A program made the position numbers and the translations under genes. Source: an uncultured Caulobacterales bacterium (lineage in GTDB: Bacteria > Pseudomonadota > Alphaproteobacteria > Caulobacterales > Caulobacteraceae). Taken from it: DNA of 64,000 nucleotides. How positions within the stretch are numbered: the first letter of the stretch is position 1; the number at the start of each line of letters is the position of its first letter. Shown piece by piece: positions 8,851 through 17,458 of the stretch. The DNA lies in contig CAISEP010000023.1 in the NCBI GenBank assembly GCA_903884425.1, forward strand, positions 371,726 through 435,725, in the 5' to 3' direction. The notes below the pieces were generated by a model. That model did not search any database. It was not told the origin of the DNA and worked only from the letters and a program-made list of their open reading frames with translations.

Positions 8851-9540
8851 ATGACACAGACGGCTTCCCCCCCGGCGCGCCCGCCACGGTCGAGACGATC
8901 CCAGGCGGAGCGCAGCACCGAATCCCGCGAACGGCTGCTGACGGCGACCATCCGGCTGCTGCGGGACGGCGGCTATTCCGCGGCCAGCGTGAAGGCCATC
9001 GCCGCGGAGGCGGGCATGAGCCTGGGCTCCCTGCAGCACCACTTCCCCACCAAGGCCCGGCTGATGACGGCGGTGGTGGAGCGGCTGGCGGAGAAGCGGC
9101 TGGACGTCTACCGGGCCCAGGCCGAGGTCATTGCCGACCCCCTCGCCCGCTATGTGGGCTCGTTCGATTCCACCTGGGCCCTCGTGAAGGAGCCGGAATT
9201 CGTCGCGGTGCTCGAGATCCTGCTGGCCCGGCGCAGCGACCCGGAGCTGCGGGCGGAATCCGAGGCGGCCATCGAGGGCAACGAGACCGCCATGAAGCAG
9301 TGGGTGAGCCGCCTGGCCGCCGATGTGGGAGATCCCCCCGCCGTCGCCCATTTCCGCCGCAGCCTCAGCAACACCTTCCTCTACGGGCTGGCCATGCAGC
9401 TCACCGTCGGCATGGACCCGGCGGAGGCGGAGGAACTGGCCGCCTTCTGGAAGGCGCTGATCCTCCTGGCCGGTCGGCATCCGGAGTTGCTGCCCCCGCA
9501 CCTGTGGACCGCGCCCCCGGCCGGGGCACAGGAGCCCTGA
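8851..9540 (+). CDS. TetR/AcrR family transcriptional regulator
   Basis: A 229-residue regulator. The N-terminal helix-turn-helix spans about residues 20-65 (RERLLTATIRLLRDGGYSAASVKAIAAEAGMSLGSLQHHFPTKARLM), followed by an all-helical ligand domain. The ORF track starts at 8641, inside the divergent receptor gene's start region; the ATG at 8851 places MTQTASPP just ahead of a basic arm and is the only start compatible with a free promoter region. Divergent orientation and the CAATA-N6-TATTG palindrome suggest that it represses the receptor-MFS-esterase-peptidase operon and itself. It may also be co-transcribed with the hydrolase 73 bp downstream. Confidence 0.88.
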   Translation: MTQTASPPARPPRSRRSQAERSTESRERLLTATIRLLRDGGYSAASVKAIAAEAGMSLGSLQHHFPTKARLMTAVVERLAEKRLDVYRAQAEVIADPLARYVGSFDSTWALVKEPEFVAVLEILLARRSDPELRAESEAAIEGNETAMKQWVSRLAADVGDPPAVAHFRRSLSNTFLYGLAMQLTVGMDPAEAEELAAFWKALILLAGRHPELLPPHLWTAPPAGAQEP

Positions 9541-9613
9541 CGTCTTGACGCGGCCAGGGGACTGATGGCGCGATGAGCCATCCGTTCGAACCTCGCTGTC
9601 CAGGAGACCCGAC

Positions 9614-10588
9614 ATGCCCCAGTCCCCCGTTTCGCCCCCGGTCCTGTCGCGGCGAAGCGCTGTCGGTGGCCTGGGCGCCGCGGCCCTGCTGGCCGGTGCC
9701 GCCCCGGCCCTGGCCGCCGCAGATGCCATGTCGTGGGAGCGCCGGGTGGTGTCCTACCGGCGGCCGGGCGCCACAACCGCGGCGGACGACCGGGTGGAGG
9801 TGGAGGTGCTGCTGCGCGGTGCCGGTCCCCTGGTGCTGCTGCTGCCGTCCCTCGGGCGCGGGGCGGAGGACTTCGACGACCTGACCCAGCGGTTGGCCCG
9901 GGCCGGTTTCCGCACCGCCGCGGTCAATCCCCGCGGCATCGGGCGCAGCCGGGGCGCGGCGGCCATGTCGCCGTCATTGGCCGACTATGTGGAGGACGTG
10001 GCCCAGGTGATCGTCAGCCTCACGGGCCTGGACTGCGGCGGCCGCGGTGCGCCGGTGCCGATCATCGGCCACGCCTACGGTAACCGCCTGGCCCGGGCCG
10101 TGGCGAGCCAGCGCCCGGAGCTGGTCTCCGCCCTCGTGCTGCTGGCGGCGGGGGGACAGGTGGCCATGAAGCCGGAGGTCGCCCGGGCGCTGTTGGGCGT
10201 GTTCGATCCGGCCCTGTCGCCGGCCGCGCACCTGCAGGCGGTGCGCACGGCCTTCTTCGCCCCCGGCAATGATCCACAGGTCTGGCGGGACGGCTGGTAT
10301 GCGGCCGTGGCGGCGGACCAGCGAAAGGCCCTGGCCGGGGCCGGGGCCGACACCTGGACCTCCGGGGGCACCGCCCCGATCTTCATCGTCCAGGCGGCGG
10401 ACGACGCCGTCGCGCCACCGGCCAATGCGGAGGCGCTCAAGGCCCAGCACCCCGACCGGGTCGAGATCGCCGTGGTCGACCATGCCGGACACGCCATGCT
10501 GCCGGAGCAGCCGGACCGCCTGGCCGCTCTGGTGATCGGGGCCCTCCGCCGGATGCCCGGCTCGGCCTGCGCGGCCCCCGGACGCTGA
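9614..10588 (+). CDS. Exported alpha/beta-hydrolase-fold protein lacking the nucleophile serine
   Basis: A 324-residue protein. The N-terminus carries a twin-arginine-like signal (LSRRSAVGGLGAAALLAGAAPALAAA), so periplasmic export is likely. The fold is clear from LVLLLPSLGRGAEDFDDL (oxyanion region), NPRGIGRS, and a C-terminal acid and histidine (QAADDAV, VDHAGHAMLPEQP). The nucleophile elbow reads G152-H-A-Y-G156 where GxSxG is expected, so Ser is replaced by Ala154. It is either a non-hydrolytic or binding member, or an enzyme with a different chemistry. A good ribosome-binding site (AGGAGA) precedes the ATG. It follows the tetR gene in the same orientation. Confidence 0.8.
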   Translation: MPQSPVSPPVLSRRSAVGGLGAAALLAGAAPALAAADAMSWERRVVSYRRPGATTAADDRVEVEVLLRGAGPLVLLLPSLGRGAEDFDDLTQRLARAGFRTAAVNPRGIGRSRGAAAMSPSLADYVEDVAQVIVSLTGLDCGGRGAPVPIIGHAYGNRLARAVASQRPELVSALVLLAAGGQVAMKPEVARALLGVFDPALSPAAHLQAVRTAFFAPGNDPQVWRDGWYAAVAADQRKALAGAGADTWTSGGTAPIFIVQAADDAVAPPANAEALKAQHPDRVEIAVVDHAGHAMLPEQPDRLAALVIGALRRMPGSACAAPGR

Positions 10589-10621
10589 CACGGCAGCGGA
10601 GGGGCGCGGACCTCGTCCGCC

Positions 10622-11815
10622 TCAGCCGCGGAACAGGCCGGACAGGACCGGGGCGGCGCGGCTGTCGGGAAAGACCACCCGCTCGATGAGGCCGGGGTCG
10701 GCACCCATGTGCTCGACCAGCGCGGCCTTCATGACCGAGCGCAGGTCCGCCGTCGGCTTCAGGTCCCGTCCGGCGTGGAGGTCGCCCGGCTTCAGGCCCG
10801 GCCAGTCGGCGATCACCCGGCCGCCCTTGACGGCGCCACCCACCAGGAAGGCCGCCCCGGCCGTCCCGTGGTCGGTGCCGCGGGTGCCGTTCATGGCGAC
10901 GGTGCGCCCGAACTCGGTCACGACCAGCACCGCGGTGTCCCGCCAGCGGTCGCCGAGGCCCGCGGCCAGGGCGTCGATGCCCCGGTCAAGCGCGGCGAGA
11001 TTGCGGGACAGCACGCCGAACGCCCCCAGCTGGTTGGCGTGGGTGTCCCAGCCGGTGGACTCGACCATGGCCAGGCACGGCCCGTCCGGTGAGGTCATGA
11101 ACCGGGCGGCGGCCCCCATCAGGGCGGCGAAGGCGTCATCGCCCCGCGCCGAGGGACCGGCCGCCCCGTTGGCCTCCGCCGCGGCGACCAGGGCCCGGGC
11201 CAGCGCCGGGTCGCCGGCCTCGTACATGGACCGGATCCGCGCCACCAGGTCGGCACTGGGCGCGGGCAGCACCGACGGCGACCAGGATGTCACCGGGGCC
11301 GCGCCGCGCATCATCAGCGGCATGGAGGGGGCGATGGCGATGCCCAGGTCCTTGCGCCCGGACCGGGTGGCCTCGGGCAGGGCCGCCAGCGACCGGTTGG
11401 CCCAGCCGTCGGCCAGCCCGAACGGGGTCGCCGACCCGTTCTCGAGCAGGTTCTGGCCATCGAAGTGGGAGCGGTCGCGATAGGGCGAGGCGATGGCGTG
11501 AAGCACCACCAGCTCCCCCCTGGCATAGCGCCCGTGCAGCCCCCGGAGGGCGGGGGACAGGCCGAAGAAGCCGTTCAGGTCCAGCGCCGCATCGGCCCCC
11601 GCGCCCGGCGGCGGCGTGCCGATGCCGTTGCGCGCGGCCTGGTAGTCCCTGTCCCCGAAGGCCGGAACCGCGCTCAGGCCGTCCATCGCGCCCCGCAGCA
11701 GGACGATGACGAGGCGCTTGTCCGTCGGGACCGAGGCAAAGGCGAACCGCGGCGCGGCGGTGGCGGCGAGCCCGGCGGCGAGGACGCCCCGGCGGCTGAA
11801 ATCCGAGGCGCTCAT
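10622..11815 (-). CDS. DUF1501 domain protein, Tat-exported
   Basis: A 397-residue DUF1501 protein with a twin-arginine signal (FSRRGVLAAGLAATAAPRFAFA). Conserved blocks include LVIVLLRGAMDGLSAVPAFGD, SHFDGQNLLENG, STGWDTHANQ and VVTEFGRTVAMNGTRGTDHGTA, the alkaline-phosphatase-superfamily-like metal region. The ORF track extends to 12025 inside the neighbouring gene; I placed the start at 11815 because it gives an intact Tat signal and overlaps the DUF1800 stop (ATGA). DUF1501 and DUF1800 proteins nearly always occur as a pair. They are presumed periplasmic and their role is not established. Confidence 0.9.
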   Translation of the reverse strand: MSASDFSRRGVLAAGLAATAAPRFAFASVPTDKRLVIVLLRGAMDGLSAVPAFGDRDYQAARNGIGTPPPGAGADAALDLNGFFGLSPALRGLHGRYARGELVVLHAIASPYRDRSHFDGQNLLENGSATPFGLADGWANRSLAALPEATRSGRKDLGIAIAPSMPLMMRGAAPVTSWSPSVLPAPSADLVARIRSMYEAGDPALARALVAAAEANGAAGPSARGDDAFAALMGAAARFMTSPDGPCLAMVESTGWDTHANQLGAFGVLSRNLAALDRGIDALAAGLGDRWRDTAVLVVTEFGRTVAMNGTRGTDHGTAGAAFLVGGAVKGGRVIADWPGLKPGDLHAGRDLKPTADLRSVMKAALVEHMGADPGLIERVVFPDSRAAPVLSGLFRG

Positions 11816-13308
11816 CGGCGTTGAAACTCCGGCGCGGTGAGGAACAGGGCGAGGCCCTGGGCGGGGCTCTCGGCCAGGGTGATCGCATGCAGGGTTGCGG
11901 GCGTCAGGGTCGGCCCCAGCGCCTCCTGAGCTATCAGGGCGGGGGCGATCTTGGCGTCGGCCACGCCCTTGGCCAGGGCGTCGGCCCATTCCACCCGCTT
12001 CCAGACCGCATCGGGGGAGATCCACTCGCCGGAAATGTCCGCCCAGCCATCGGGGCCCGGCGCGTAGAAGGGTCTCTGGCCCATCCGCCCGAGGAGGGCG
12101 ATCAGCTGCGGGCCGGTCAGGGGCACCCGCCCGCCCATCGCCCGCAGCGCGGAGGTGATGTAGTCCTCCGGCGGCTTGAACTTCCTCTGGTCCGGTGCCC
12201 AGGCCTCGGGCAGGTCCACCAGGGCCGTCGCCACGGCCCCCAGATCGCCCTCGGTGTCGCGGAACACGGCGGCGATCCGCTCCACCGCCGCGGGCGGGGG
12301 CTCGTCCGCCACGAAGTGCCGGACAAGCTTGCCGGCGATGAAGTGCGCCGTGGCCGGATGGCGGGCCAGGTCGCCCAGCGCCGCCTCGCCCTGGGCCAGG
12401 CCCGCCTGGGGATAGGTCCGGCCCAGCAGGGTCTGGGCCCCCGGTTCGTGCGCGGCGCTGCGGAAGATGAACATCGAGGAGGCGTCGTCGCCTCCGCCCC
12501 CGGCCATCCGCTCGGGACCTTCCCGCTGCCGGACCATCCAGCCGGTGATGATCCGCGCCAGGCTCGTCACGTCGGCCTGGGTGTAGCCGGATCGGACGCC
12601 CAGGGTGTGCAGCTCCAGGATCTCCCGCCCCAGGTTCTCGTTCAGCCCCTTGAGGATCTCCCGCAGGTACGGGGGCAGCAGGGCCGGGTTCCGGGCGATC
12701 ACCGAATTCGGCCCGACGGAGATGTAGTTGTCGAGATAGATCAGCATGCCCGGATGCTTGCAGGAGGCCAGCAGCATGTCGCGGAAATGCCCGGTGCAGC
12801 GGGGGCGCACCACGTCGCGCTCGAAGATGCCGGCTATGGGAAAGGCATTGGGCTTGGAGGCCGACAGGGTGAAGTGGTTGCCCCAGAACCGCACCAGCCG
12901 CTCGAAATACGGCCGCTCGGTGGACACGGCCACGTCCATGCGCGCGGCCACGGCCTGGGCATAGCCCGGTCCCAGCGTGCGGGCGAAGGACTGCTCGATG
13001 CTGACCCCCGGGGGCAGGCCCGGCGCACCCATGGCCGCACCGCCGCCCATGGCCGCCACCCCGCCGCGCTTGTCATAGAGGCCGGAGGCGCTGGCAGGCG
13101 TCAGGCCGATGGAGGCGAGCCACCGGTTGAAGGCCCCCGTCGCGGCCTCGGTGGAGGGCAGGGCGGCGAGGGGCGCGGGCGGTGCCGTTTCCGGCGCGAT
13201 CTGCGCCTTCAGCCAGCCCCGCGGGTCGCCGGCGATGGCCCGCAGTTCGCCGGGCCGGGCGCCGAGCCCGAACCGGTTCGCGGCAATCGCTGCATCAAGG
13301 AGGCTCAT
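11812..13308 (-). CDS. DUF1800 domain-containing protein
   Basis: A 498-residue DUF1800 protein. It begins with the family hallmark AAIAANRFGLGARPGELRAI and contains RLVRFWGNHFTLSASK, GMLIYLDNYISVGPNS, NENLGREILELHTLGV and YTQADVTSLARIITGW, all characteristic of the family. It is the upstream partner of the DUF1501 gene with a 4-bp ATGA overlap. Many family members have signal peptides but none is clear here. The biochemical function is unknown; the pair is widespread in Proteobacteria and Planctomycetes. Confidence 0.9.
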   Translation of the reverse strand: MSLLDAAIAANRFGLGARPGELRAIAGDPRGWLKAQIAPETAPPAPLAALPSTEAATGAFNRWLASIGLTPASASGLYDKRGGVAAMGGGAAMGAPGLPPGVSIEQSFARTLGPGYAQAVAARMDVAVSTERPYFERLVRFWGNHFTLSASKPNAFPIAGIFERDVVRPRCTGHFRDMLLASCKHPGMLIYLDNYISVGPNSVIARNPALLPPYLREILKGLNENLGREILELHTLGVRSGYTQADVTSLARIITGWMVRQREGPERMAGGGGDDASSMFIFRSAAHEPGAQTLLGRTYPQAGLAQGEAALGDLARHPATAHFIAGKLVRHFVADEPPPAAVERIAAVFRDTEGDLGAVATALVDLPEAWAPDQRKFKPPEDYITSALRAMGGRVPLTGPQLIALLGRMGQRPFYAPGPDGWADISGEWISPDAVWKRVEWADALAKGVADAKIAPALIAQEALGPTLTPATLHAITLAESPAQGLALFLTAPEFQRR

Positions 13309-13374
13309 CCCCTGTCTCCCGCCGTTTCCGCAGCATAACCCGGCGAACGGCCCTGCGCCACGGGGTCGGGCCCC

Positions 13375-14001
13375 TCAGGGCGTGCGGTGGCACCCGCGGG
13401 CCAGATCGGTCACCCGCGCCGGATCGACCCCGAGGCCGGTCAGGCCCAGCCAGACCATGTCCTGCGCCCGCTGTCGGAGGGTGGGCGGGTCCATTCCCGG
13501 GTCAAGGCCGCTGGCCATCAGCGCCTGGCACAGGCCGACCCAGAAGAGCACGCCGGTGCGCGCCGCCTGGGCGCTGATCAGGCCAAGGGTCCCGGCATCG
13601 TCGAAGTCCCGCGACACCCCCCGGTTCAGGGGATGGGACCTGGCCGTGATGTTTCCCGACGCCCGCAGGAGGACCGCCGTCCGCTTGGGGTGGTGGATGA
13701 CGAACTCCGCACAGACCCACATGCCGTTGGCGATCCGCGCCACGGGATTGTCGATCCCCTGGTTGATGGCGGTGATCTCGTCTTCCAGTTCCTGGCGCAC
13801 CACGCCCGCGATGGCACCGGCGAAGGCGTGCTTGTCGGCGAAGTGATTGAAGAAGCTGCCCTTGGCCACGCCGGCCGCCGCGACGACCTCGTCGATGGTG
13901 AGGGCGTCGATGGGCTTGGCGGCCAGCAGGTCGAACCCTGCGGCGACCAGGGCAGTGCGCGTTCGCGCCGCGCGGGGGGACAGACCGGACATGGGACGCA
14001 C
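13375..14001 (-). CDS. TetR family regulator of the divergent aromatic-degradation operon
   Basis: A 208-residue TetR protein whose helix-turn-helix lies near residues 10-55 (RTRTALVAAGFDLLAAKPIDALTIDEVVAAAGVAKGSFFNHFADKHAF). The remaining helices form the ligand/dimer domain. An alternative start is the Met at codon 4 (13992, MSGLSPRAAR). It faces the dioxygenase gene across 77 bp that contain two matching 16-bp palindromes, so it very likely represses both directions, with an aromatic compound or ring-cleavage product as inducer. The inducer is inferred from gene context only. Confidence 0.88.
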   Translation of the reverse strand: MRPMSGLSPRAARTRTALVAAGFDLLAAKPIDALTIDEVVAAAGVAKGSFFNHFADKHAFAGAIAGVVRQELEDEITAINQGIDNPVARIANGMWVCAEFVIHHPKRTAVLLRASGNITARSHPLNRGVSRDFDDAGTLGLISAQAARTGVLFWVGLCQALMASGLDPGMDPPTLRQRAQDMVWLGLTGLGVDPARVTDLARGCHRTP

Positions 14002-14014
14002 GATGCTACCCTAC

Positions 14015-14030
14015 TTGACTGAACGGTCAA
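14015..14030. promoter_or_regulatory. TetR operator O1
   Basis: TTGACTGAACGGTCAA is a palindrome with TTGAC/GTCAA half-sites and a 6-bp spacer. It lies just upstream of the tetR start. It shares the pattern KTGACYRAAYRGTCAA with the second copy at 14042, and the two are centred 27 bp apart. Confidence 0.72.
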
Positions 14031-14041
14031 TTGCAACTTAA

Positions 14042-14057
14042 GTGACCAAATAGTCAA
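14042..14057. promoter_or_regulatory. TetR operator O2
   Basis: GTGACCAAATAGTCAA repeats the architecture of O1 (TGAC-N6-GTCA with matching flanks). It ends 21 bp before the TTG start of the dioxygenase gene, so bound repressor would block the rightward promoter or early elongation. Confidence 0.7.
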
Positions 14058-14078
14058 ATTGCGGATCGGGGGTCCCGC

Positions 14079-15098
14079 TTGTCCGTCATCAGGATCGAAG
14101 ACATCGCCCACGTCCGGTTCGCTGCGCCGGACACCGGCCGGATGCGCGCCTTTCTGGAGGACTTCGGCCTCGAGGTGTTCGAGGCGCAGGGTCGACTCTA
14201 TGGCAAGGGTGGCGACGGTCGTCCGTTCGTGCACGTTACGGAATTGGGCGAGGCGCGGTTCCTCGCCGTCGGCCTCCGCGCCGCGGATGTGGCCGACCTC
14301 GACCGGCTGGCGGCGGAGGAGGGCGTGACGGTCGAGGACCTGGACGAACCCGGCGGCGGCCGGATCGTGCGGCTGACCGATCCCGACGGCTATCGGGTGG
14401 AGGTGGTGGCCGGACAGGCCAAGGCCCCGCCGGAGCCCCTTCCCGAACCGGCCGCCTGGAACACGGCGGCGGTCCGGTCCCGGTTCCGTCGGCCCGTGCG
14501 CCTGTCGCCCCGCCCCGCGCGGGTCTGGCGCATCGGCCATGCGGTCCTGAAGGTGACGGACTTCCGGCGGTCCGAGCTCTGGTACAAGGCGCGCTTCGGC
14601 TTCCTGACCTCCGACGAGGTGCAGGCGGCGGAGGGGGTGCCCGTCGGCGCGTTCCTGCGCTGCGACCGGGGAGACAGGCCCGCGGACCACCACACCCTGT
14701 TCCTGGCCCAGCTGCCCGGACCGCTCGGCCTGCTGCACGCGGCCTTCGAGGTGACCGACCTCGACGACCTGATGCTCGGCCACCAGTATCTGAAGTCGCG
14801 GAAGTACCGCTCCGCCTGGGGCGTGGGTCGGCACATCATGGGCAGCCAGGTGTTCGACTACTGGAAGGACCCCTTCGGCAACGAGCTGGAGCACTGGACG
14901 GACGGGGACCTGTTCACCGCGGCGGACCCGCCCCAGACCCAGCCCATGAGCGCGCTGCTGGCGGTGCAGTGGGGCAGTCCGCACCCGATGTTCGCCGGGA
15001 AGCGTCCGCCGCCGCCCGGCCTTGTCTCCTTCTTGCTGGCGGTGCTGCTGCGCCTCCAGCGCCTGTTCCATCGCCCGCCGCAGAGGACCCCCGCATGA
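14079..15098 (+). CDS. Two-domain extradiol ring-cleavage dioxygenase (VOC family, BphC-like)
   Basis: A 339-residue type I extradiol dioxygenase with two vicinal-oxygen-chelate domains. The C-terminal domain carries the iron triad H154 (RIGHAVLKV), H220 (GLLHAAFEV) and E271 (GNELEHWTDG), plus the second-shell residues H204/H205 (ADHHTLFL) and H252 (GRHIMGSQ) expected for catechol meta-cleavage. The start is a TTG preceded by GGGGG. It opens a tight three-gene operon with an FAA hydrolase (ATGA overlap) and an FAD monooxygenase, controlled by the divergent TetR. The substrate is probably a substituted catechol produced by the operon's monooxygenase. Confidence 0.87.
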   Translation: MSVIRIEDIAHVRFAAPDTGRMRAFLEDFGLEVFEAQGRLYGKGGDGRPFVHVTELGEARFLAVGLRAADVADLDRLAAEEGVTVEDLDEPGGGRIVRLTDPDGYRVEVVAGQAKAPPEPLPEPAAWNTAAVRSRFRRPVRLSPRPARVWRIGHAVLKVTDFRRSELWYKARFGFLTSDEVQAAEGVPVGAFLRCDRGDRPADHHTLFLAQLPGPLGLLHAAFEVTDLDDLMLGHQYLKSRKYRSAWGVGRHIMGSQVFDYWKDPFGNELEHWTDGDLFTAADPPQTQPMSALLAVQWGSPHPMFAGKRPPPPGLVSFLLAVLLRLQRLFHRPPQRTPA

Positions 15099-15934
15099 AG
15101 CTCGCAACCTATACCGTCGAGGACCGCACCCGCACCGGCGTGGTGGTCGGGGACAGGGTGATCGACACCGGCGTGCCCGGGACCATGACCGACCTGATCC
15201 GCGACTGGGACACCCACCGTCCCGCGGTGGAGGCGCGGGCCGCGGCCGGGGGCGGCGTTCCCCTGTCGGCGGTGAAGCTGGAGGCCCCGGTGCCACGCCC
15301 CGGCAAGATCTGGGCGATCGGCCTGAACTATGCCGACCACATCGCCGAGTCGAACATGGAGACGCCCCAGCGGCAGGTCTGGTTCACCAAGGCCCTGACC
15401 AGCGTCAACGGGCCCTTTGACGGCATCGAGATCGCCCGCGGGACCATGACCACGGACTACGAGGTGGAACTGGTGGCAATCGTCGGCCGGGGCGGCAAGC
15501 ACATCGCCGCGGCGGACGCTCCGGCCGCGATCTTCGGCTACTGCGTCGGCAACGACGTCACCGAGCGCATGTGGCAGCACGCCAGCCCGCAATGGTCCCT
15601 GGGCAAGAGCTTCGACACCCACGCGCCCATGGGCCCCTGGATCGTCACCGCCGACGAGGTGCCCGACCCGCACGCCCTGGGCCTGCGCTGCTTCGTCAAT
15701 GGCGAGAAGCGCCAGGACTCCAATACCCGCCACCTGGTGTTCGACATCTGGCAGCAGGTGGAACACCTGTCGGTGGGCATGACCCTCGAACCCGGCGACT
15801 GCCTGTTCACCGGCACGCCCGGCGGAGTCGGCGCGGCCATGGACCCCCGCCAATTCCTCAAGCCCGGCGACGTGGTCCGCTGCGAGGTCGATGGCCTCGG
15901 ACATATCGAGGGCGTCATGGTCGCCGAGGCCTGA
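15095..15934 (+). CDS. Fumarylacetoacetate hydrolase (FAH) family protein
   Basis: A 279-residue FAH-fold enzyme. It shows the KIWAIGLNYADHIAES motif, the metal-binding acidic segment TDYEVELVAIVGRGG, GYCVGNDVTER, SFDTHAPMGPWIV and the C-terminal LFTGTPGGVGAAM. Family members hydrolyse or decarboxylate beta-diketo acids or tautomerise 2-oxo acids, so it likely processes the ring-fission product of the upstream dioxygenase in place of an MhpC-type hydrolase. The ATG at 15095 overlaps the dioxygenase stop; the track start at 14969 lies inside that gene. AGAGG precedes the start. Confidence 0.88.
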   Translation: MKLATYTVEDRTRTGVVVGDRVIDTGVPGTMTDLIRDWDTHRPAVEARAAAGGGVPLSAVKLEAPVPRPGKIWAIGLNYADHIAESNMETPQRQVWFTKALTSVNGPFDGIEIARGTMTTDYEVELVAIVGRGGKHIAAADAPAAIFGYCVGNDVTERMWQHASPQWSLGKSFDTHAPMGPWIVTADEVPDPHALGLRCFVNGEKRQDSNTRHLVFDIWQQVEHLSVGMTLEPGDCLFTGTPGGVGAAMDPRQFLKPGDVVRCEVDGLGHIEGVMVAEA

Positions 15935-15948
15935 CCGGGAGACCCGCC

Positions 15949-17427
15949 GTGGACGATACCGATTGCGATGTGCTGATCGCCGGCGGGGGCCCCACCGGCG
16001 TGACCCTGGCCATCCTGCTGGCGCGCCTGGGCGTCAGGGTCGTGGTGGCGGAGCGGGAGGCCGCCATCTATCCCCTGCCGCGGGCCGCCCATCTCGACCA
16101 CGAGGCCATGCGGATCCTGCAGGCCGCGGGCGCGGCCGACGAGGTGTTCGCCACCAGCCGCCGGGCCGCGCGCTATGACTTCCTCACCGCCCGCCGGGAC
16201 GTGCTGATGCGCCTGGAGGGGGCCGACCGCCCCGGTCCCGGCGGCTGGCCCGCCGCCAACATGATCCACCAGCCCTCGGTGGAGGCGGCGCTGCACCGGT
16301 CCCTCGCCCGCCTGCCCGAGGCCCGGCTGCAGCAGGGGTGGGAGCTGCTGGGCTTCGTCGATGACGGCGCGCAGGTGGTCAGCCAGATCGCCACGCCGGA
16401 GGGCCCCCGGACCGTGCGCAGCCGCTTCCTGGTCGGTGCCGACGGCGCACGCTCCCCGGTGCGGACGGCCGCCGGGATCGCCTTCGACGACCTGCGCTTC
16501 GAGGAGCCCTGGCTGGTGGTCGACGCGCTGGTGGACGATCCCTCCCGCCTGCCGACGGCCAACCTGCAGATCTGCGATCCGAAGCGGCCGACCACCTGCG
16601 TGCTGATGGGGGAGGGACGCCATCGCTGGGAGTTCATGATCCTGCCCGGGGAGACGCCGGAACAGGTGAGCGAGGACGCCTTCATCGAGACGCTGCTGGC
16701 CCCCTGGGACGTGAAGGGCGCCGTGCGGATCGAGCGCAAGGCCGTCTACACCTTCCGCGCCCGGATCGCCGAGCGGTGGCGCAAGGGACGCGTGCTGCTG
16801 GCCGGCGATGCCGCGCACCAGACCCCGCCGTTTGCCGGACAGGGGCTGTGCTCGGGCCTGCGGGATGCCTCGAACCTCGCCTGGAAGCTGGCGGCAGTGA
16901 TCCGCAACGGGGCCCCGCCCGACCTGCTGGACAGCTACCAGCCCGAGCGCGGACCCCATGTGCGCGCGACCATCGACATGGCGATCATGATGGGGCGGCT
17001 GGTCTGCACCACAAACCCCGTGGCGGCCTGGTTCCGCGACCAGTCCATGCGTCTCGGCCGCGCCCTGGGACGGGCCCCCGCCGGGCCGCCCGGCTACCCC
17101 GACCTGTCGACCGGCCTCATCCTCGCGGGGAGCCCGGGGGCGGGGAGCTACTTCCCCCAGGCCCTGGCCGCCGACGGCACCCGGCTGGACGACGTTCTCG
17201 GCACTGATGCCTGGCTGCTGCGCCGCGCCGACCTGGACGGCCCGCTGCTCGCGCCGTTCTCCCGGGCGATCACGCGCTGGCTAGACGCCCACGCCGCCGA
17301 GGCCGTGCTGGTGCGCCCGGACCGCTACGTGTTCGGCTCAGGCGCGCCCGGGCCGCTGGTCGAGGCCTGGACCGCAGCCACCCACCTGCCCGGGCCGGGG
17401 CCGGTCGCCGCCGGAGTTGCCGCCTGA
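15949..17427 (+). CDS. FAD-dependent aromatic hydroxylase (MhpA/PheA-like class A monooxygenase)
   Basis: A 492-residue flavoprotein. The FAD-binding GxGxxG lies near the N-terminus (VLIAGGGPTGVTLAILLARLG), the DG motif as VGADGARSPVR, and the second FAD motif as LLAGDAAHQTPPFAGQGLCSGLRDASNLAWKL. This set defines single-component NAD(P)H-dependent phenol and 3-hydroxyphenylpropionate-type hydroxylases. I chose the GTG at 15949, 14 bp after the FAH stop and preceded by GGGAG; the track's start at 15571 is inside the FAH gene. It would supply a catechol to the dioxygenase, completing hydroxylation, ring cleavage and hydrolysis in one operon. Confidence 0.88.
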   Translation: MDDTDCDVLIAGGGPTGVTLAILLARLGVRVVVAEREAAIYPLPRAAHLDHEAMRILQAAGAADEVFATSRRAARYDFLTARRDVLMRLEGADRPGPGGWPAANMIHQPSVEAALHRSLARLPEARLQQGWELLGFVDDGAQVVSQIATPEGPRTVRSRFLVGADGARSPVRTAAGIAFDDLRFEEPWLVVDALVDDPSRLPTANLQICDPKRPTTCVLMGEGRHRWEFMILPGETPEQVSEDAFIETLLAPWDVKGAVRIERKAVYTFRARIAERWRKGRVLLAGDAAHQTPPFAGQGLCSGLRDASNLAWKLAAVIRNGAPPDLLDSYQPERGPHVRATIDMAIMMGRLVCTTNPVAAWFRDQSMRLGRALGRAPAGPPGYPDLSTGLILAGSPGAGSYFPQALAADGTRLDDVLGTDAWLLRRADLDGPLLAPFSRAITRWLDAHAAEAVLVRPDRYVFGSGAPGPLVEAWTAATHLPGPGPVAAGVAA

Positions 17428-17458
17428 GCGCCTGCCCGGAATGGCCGCACCCGGCGGG

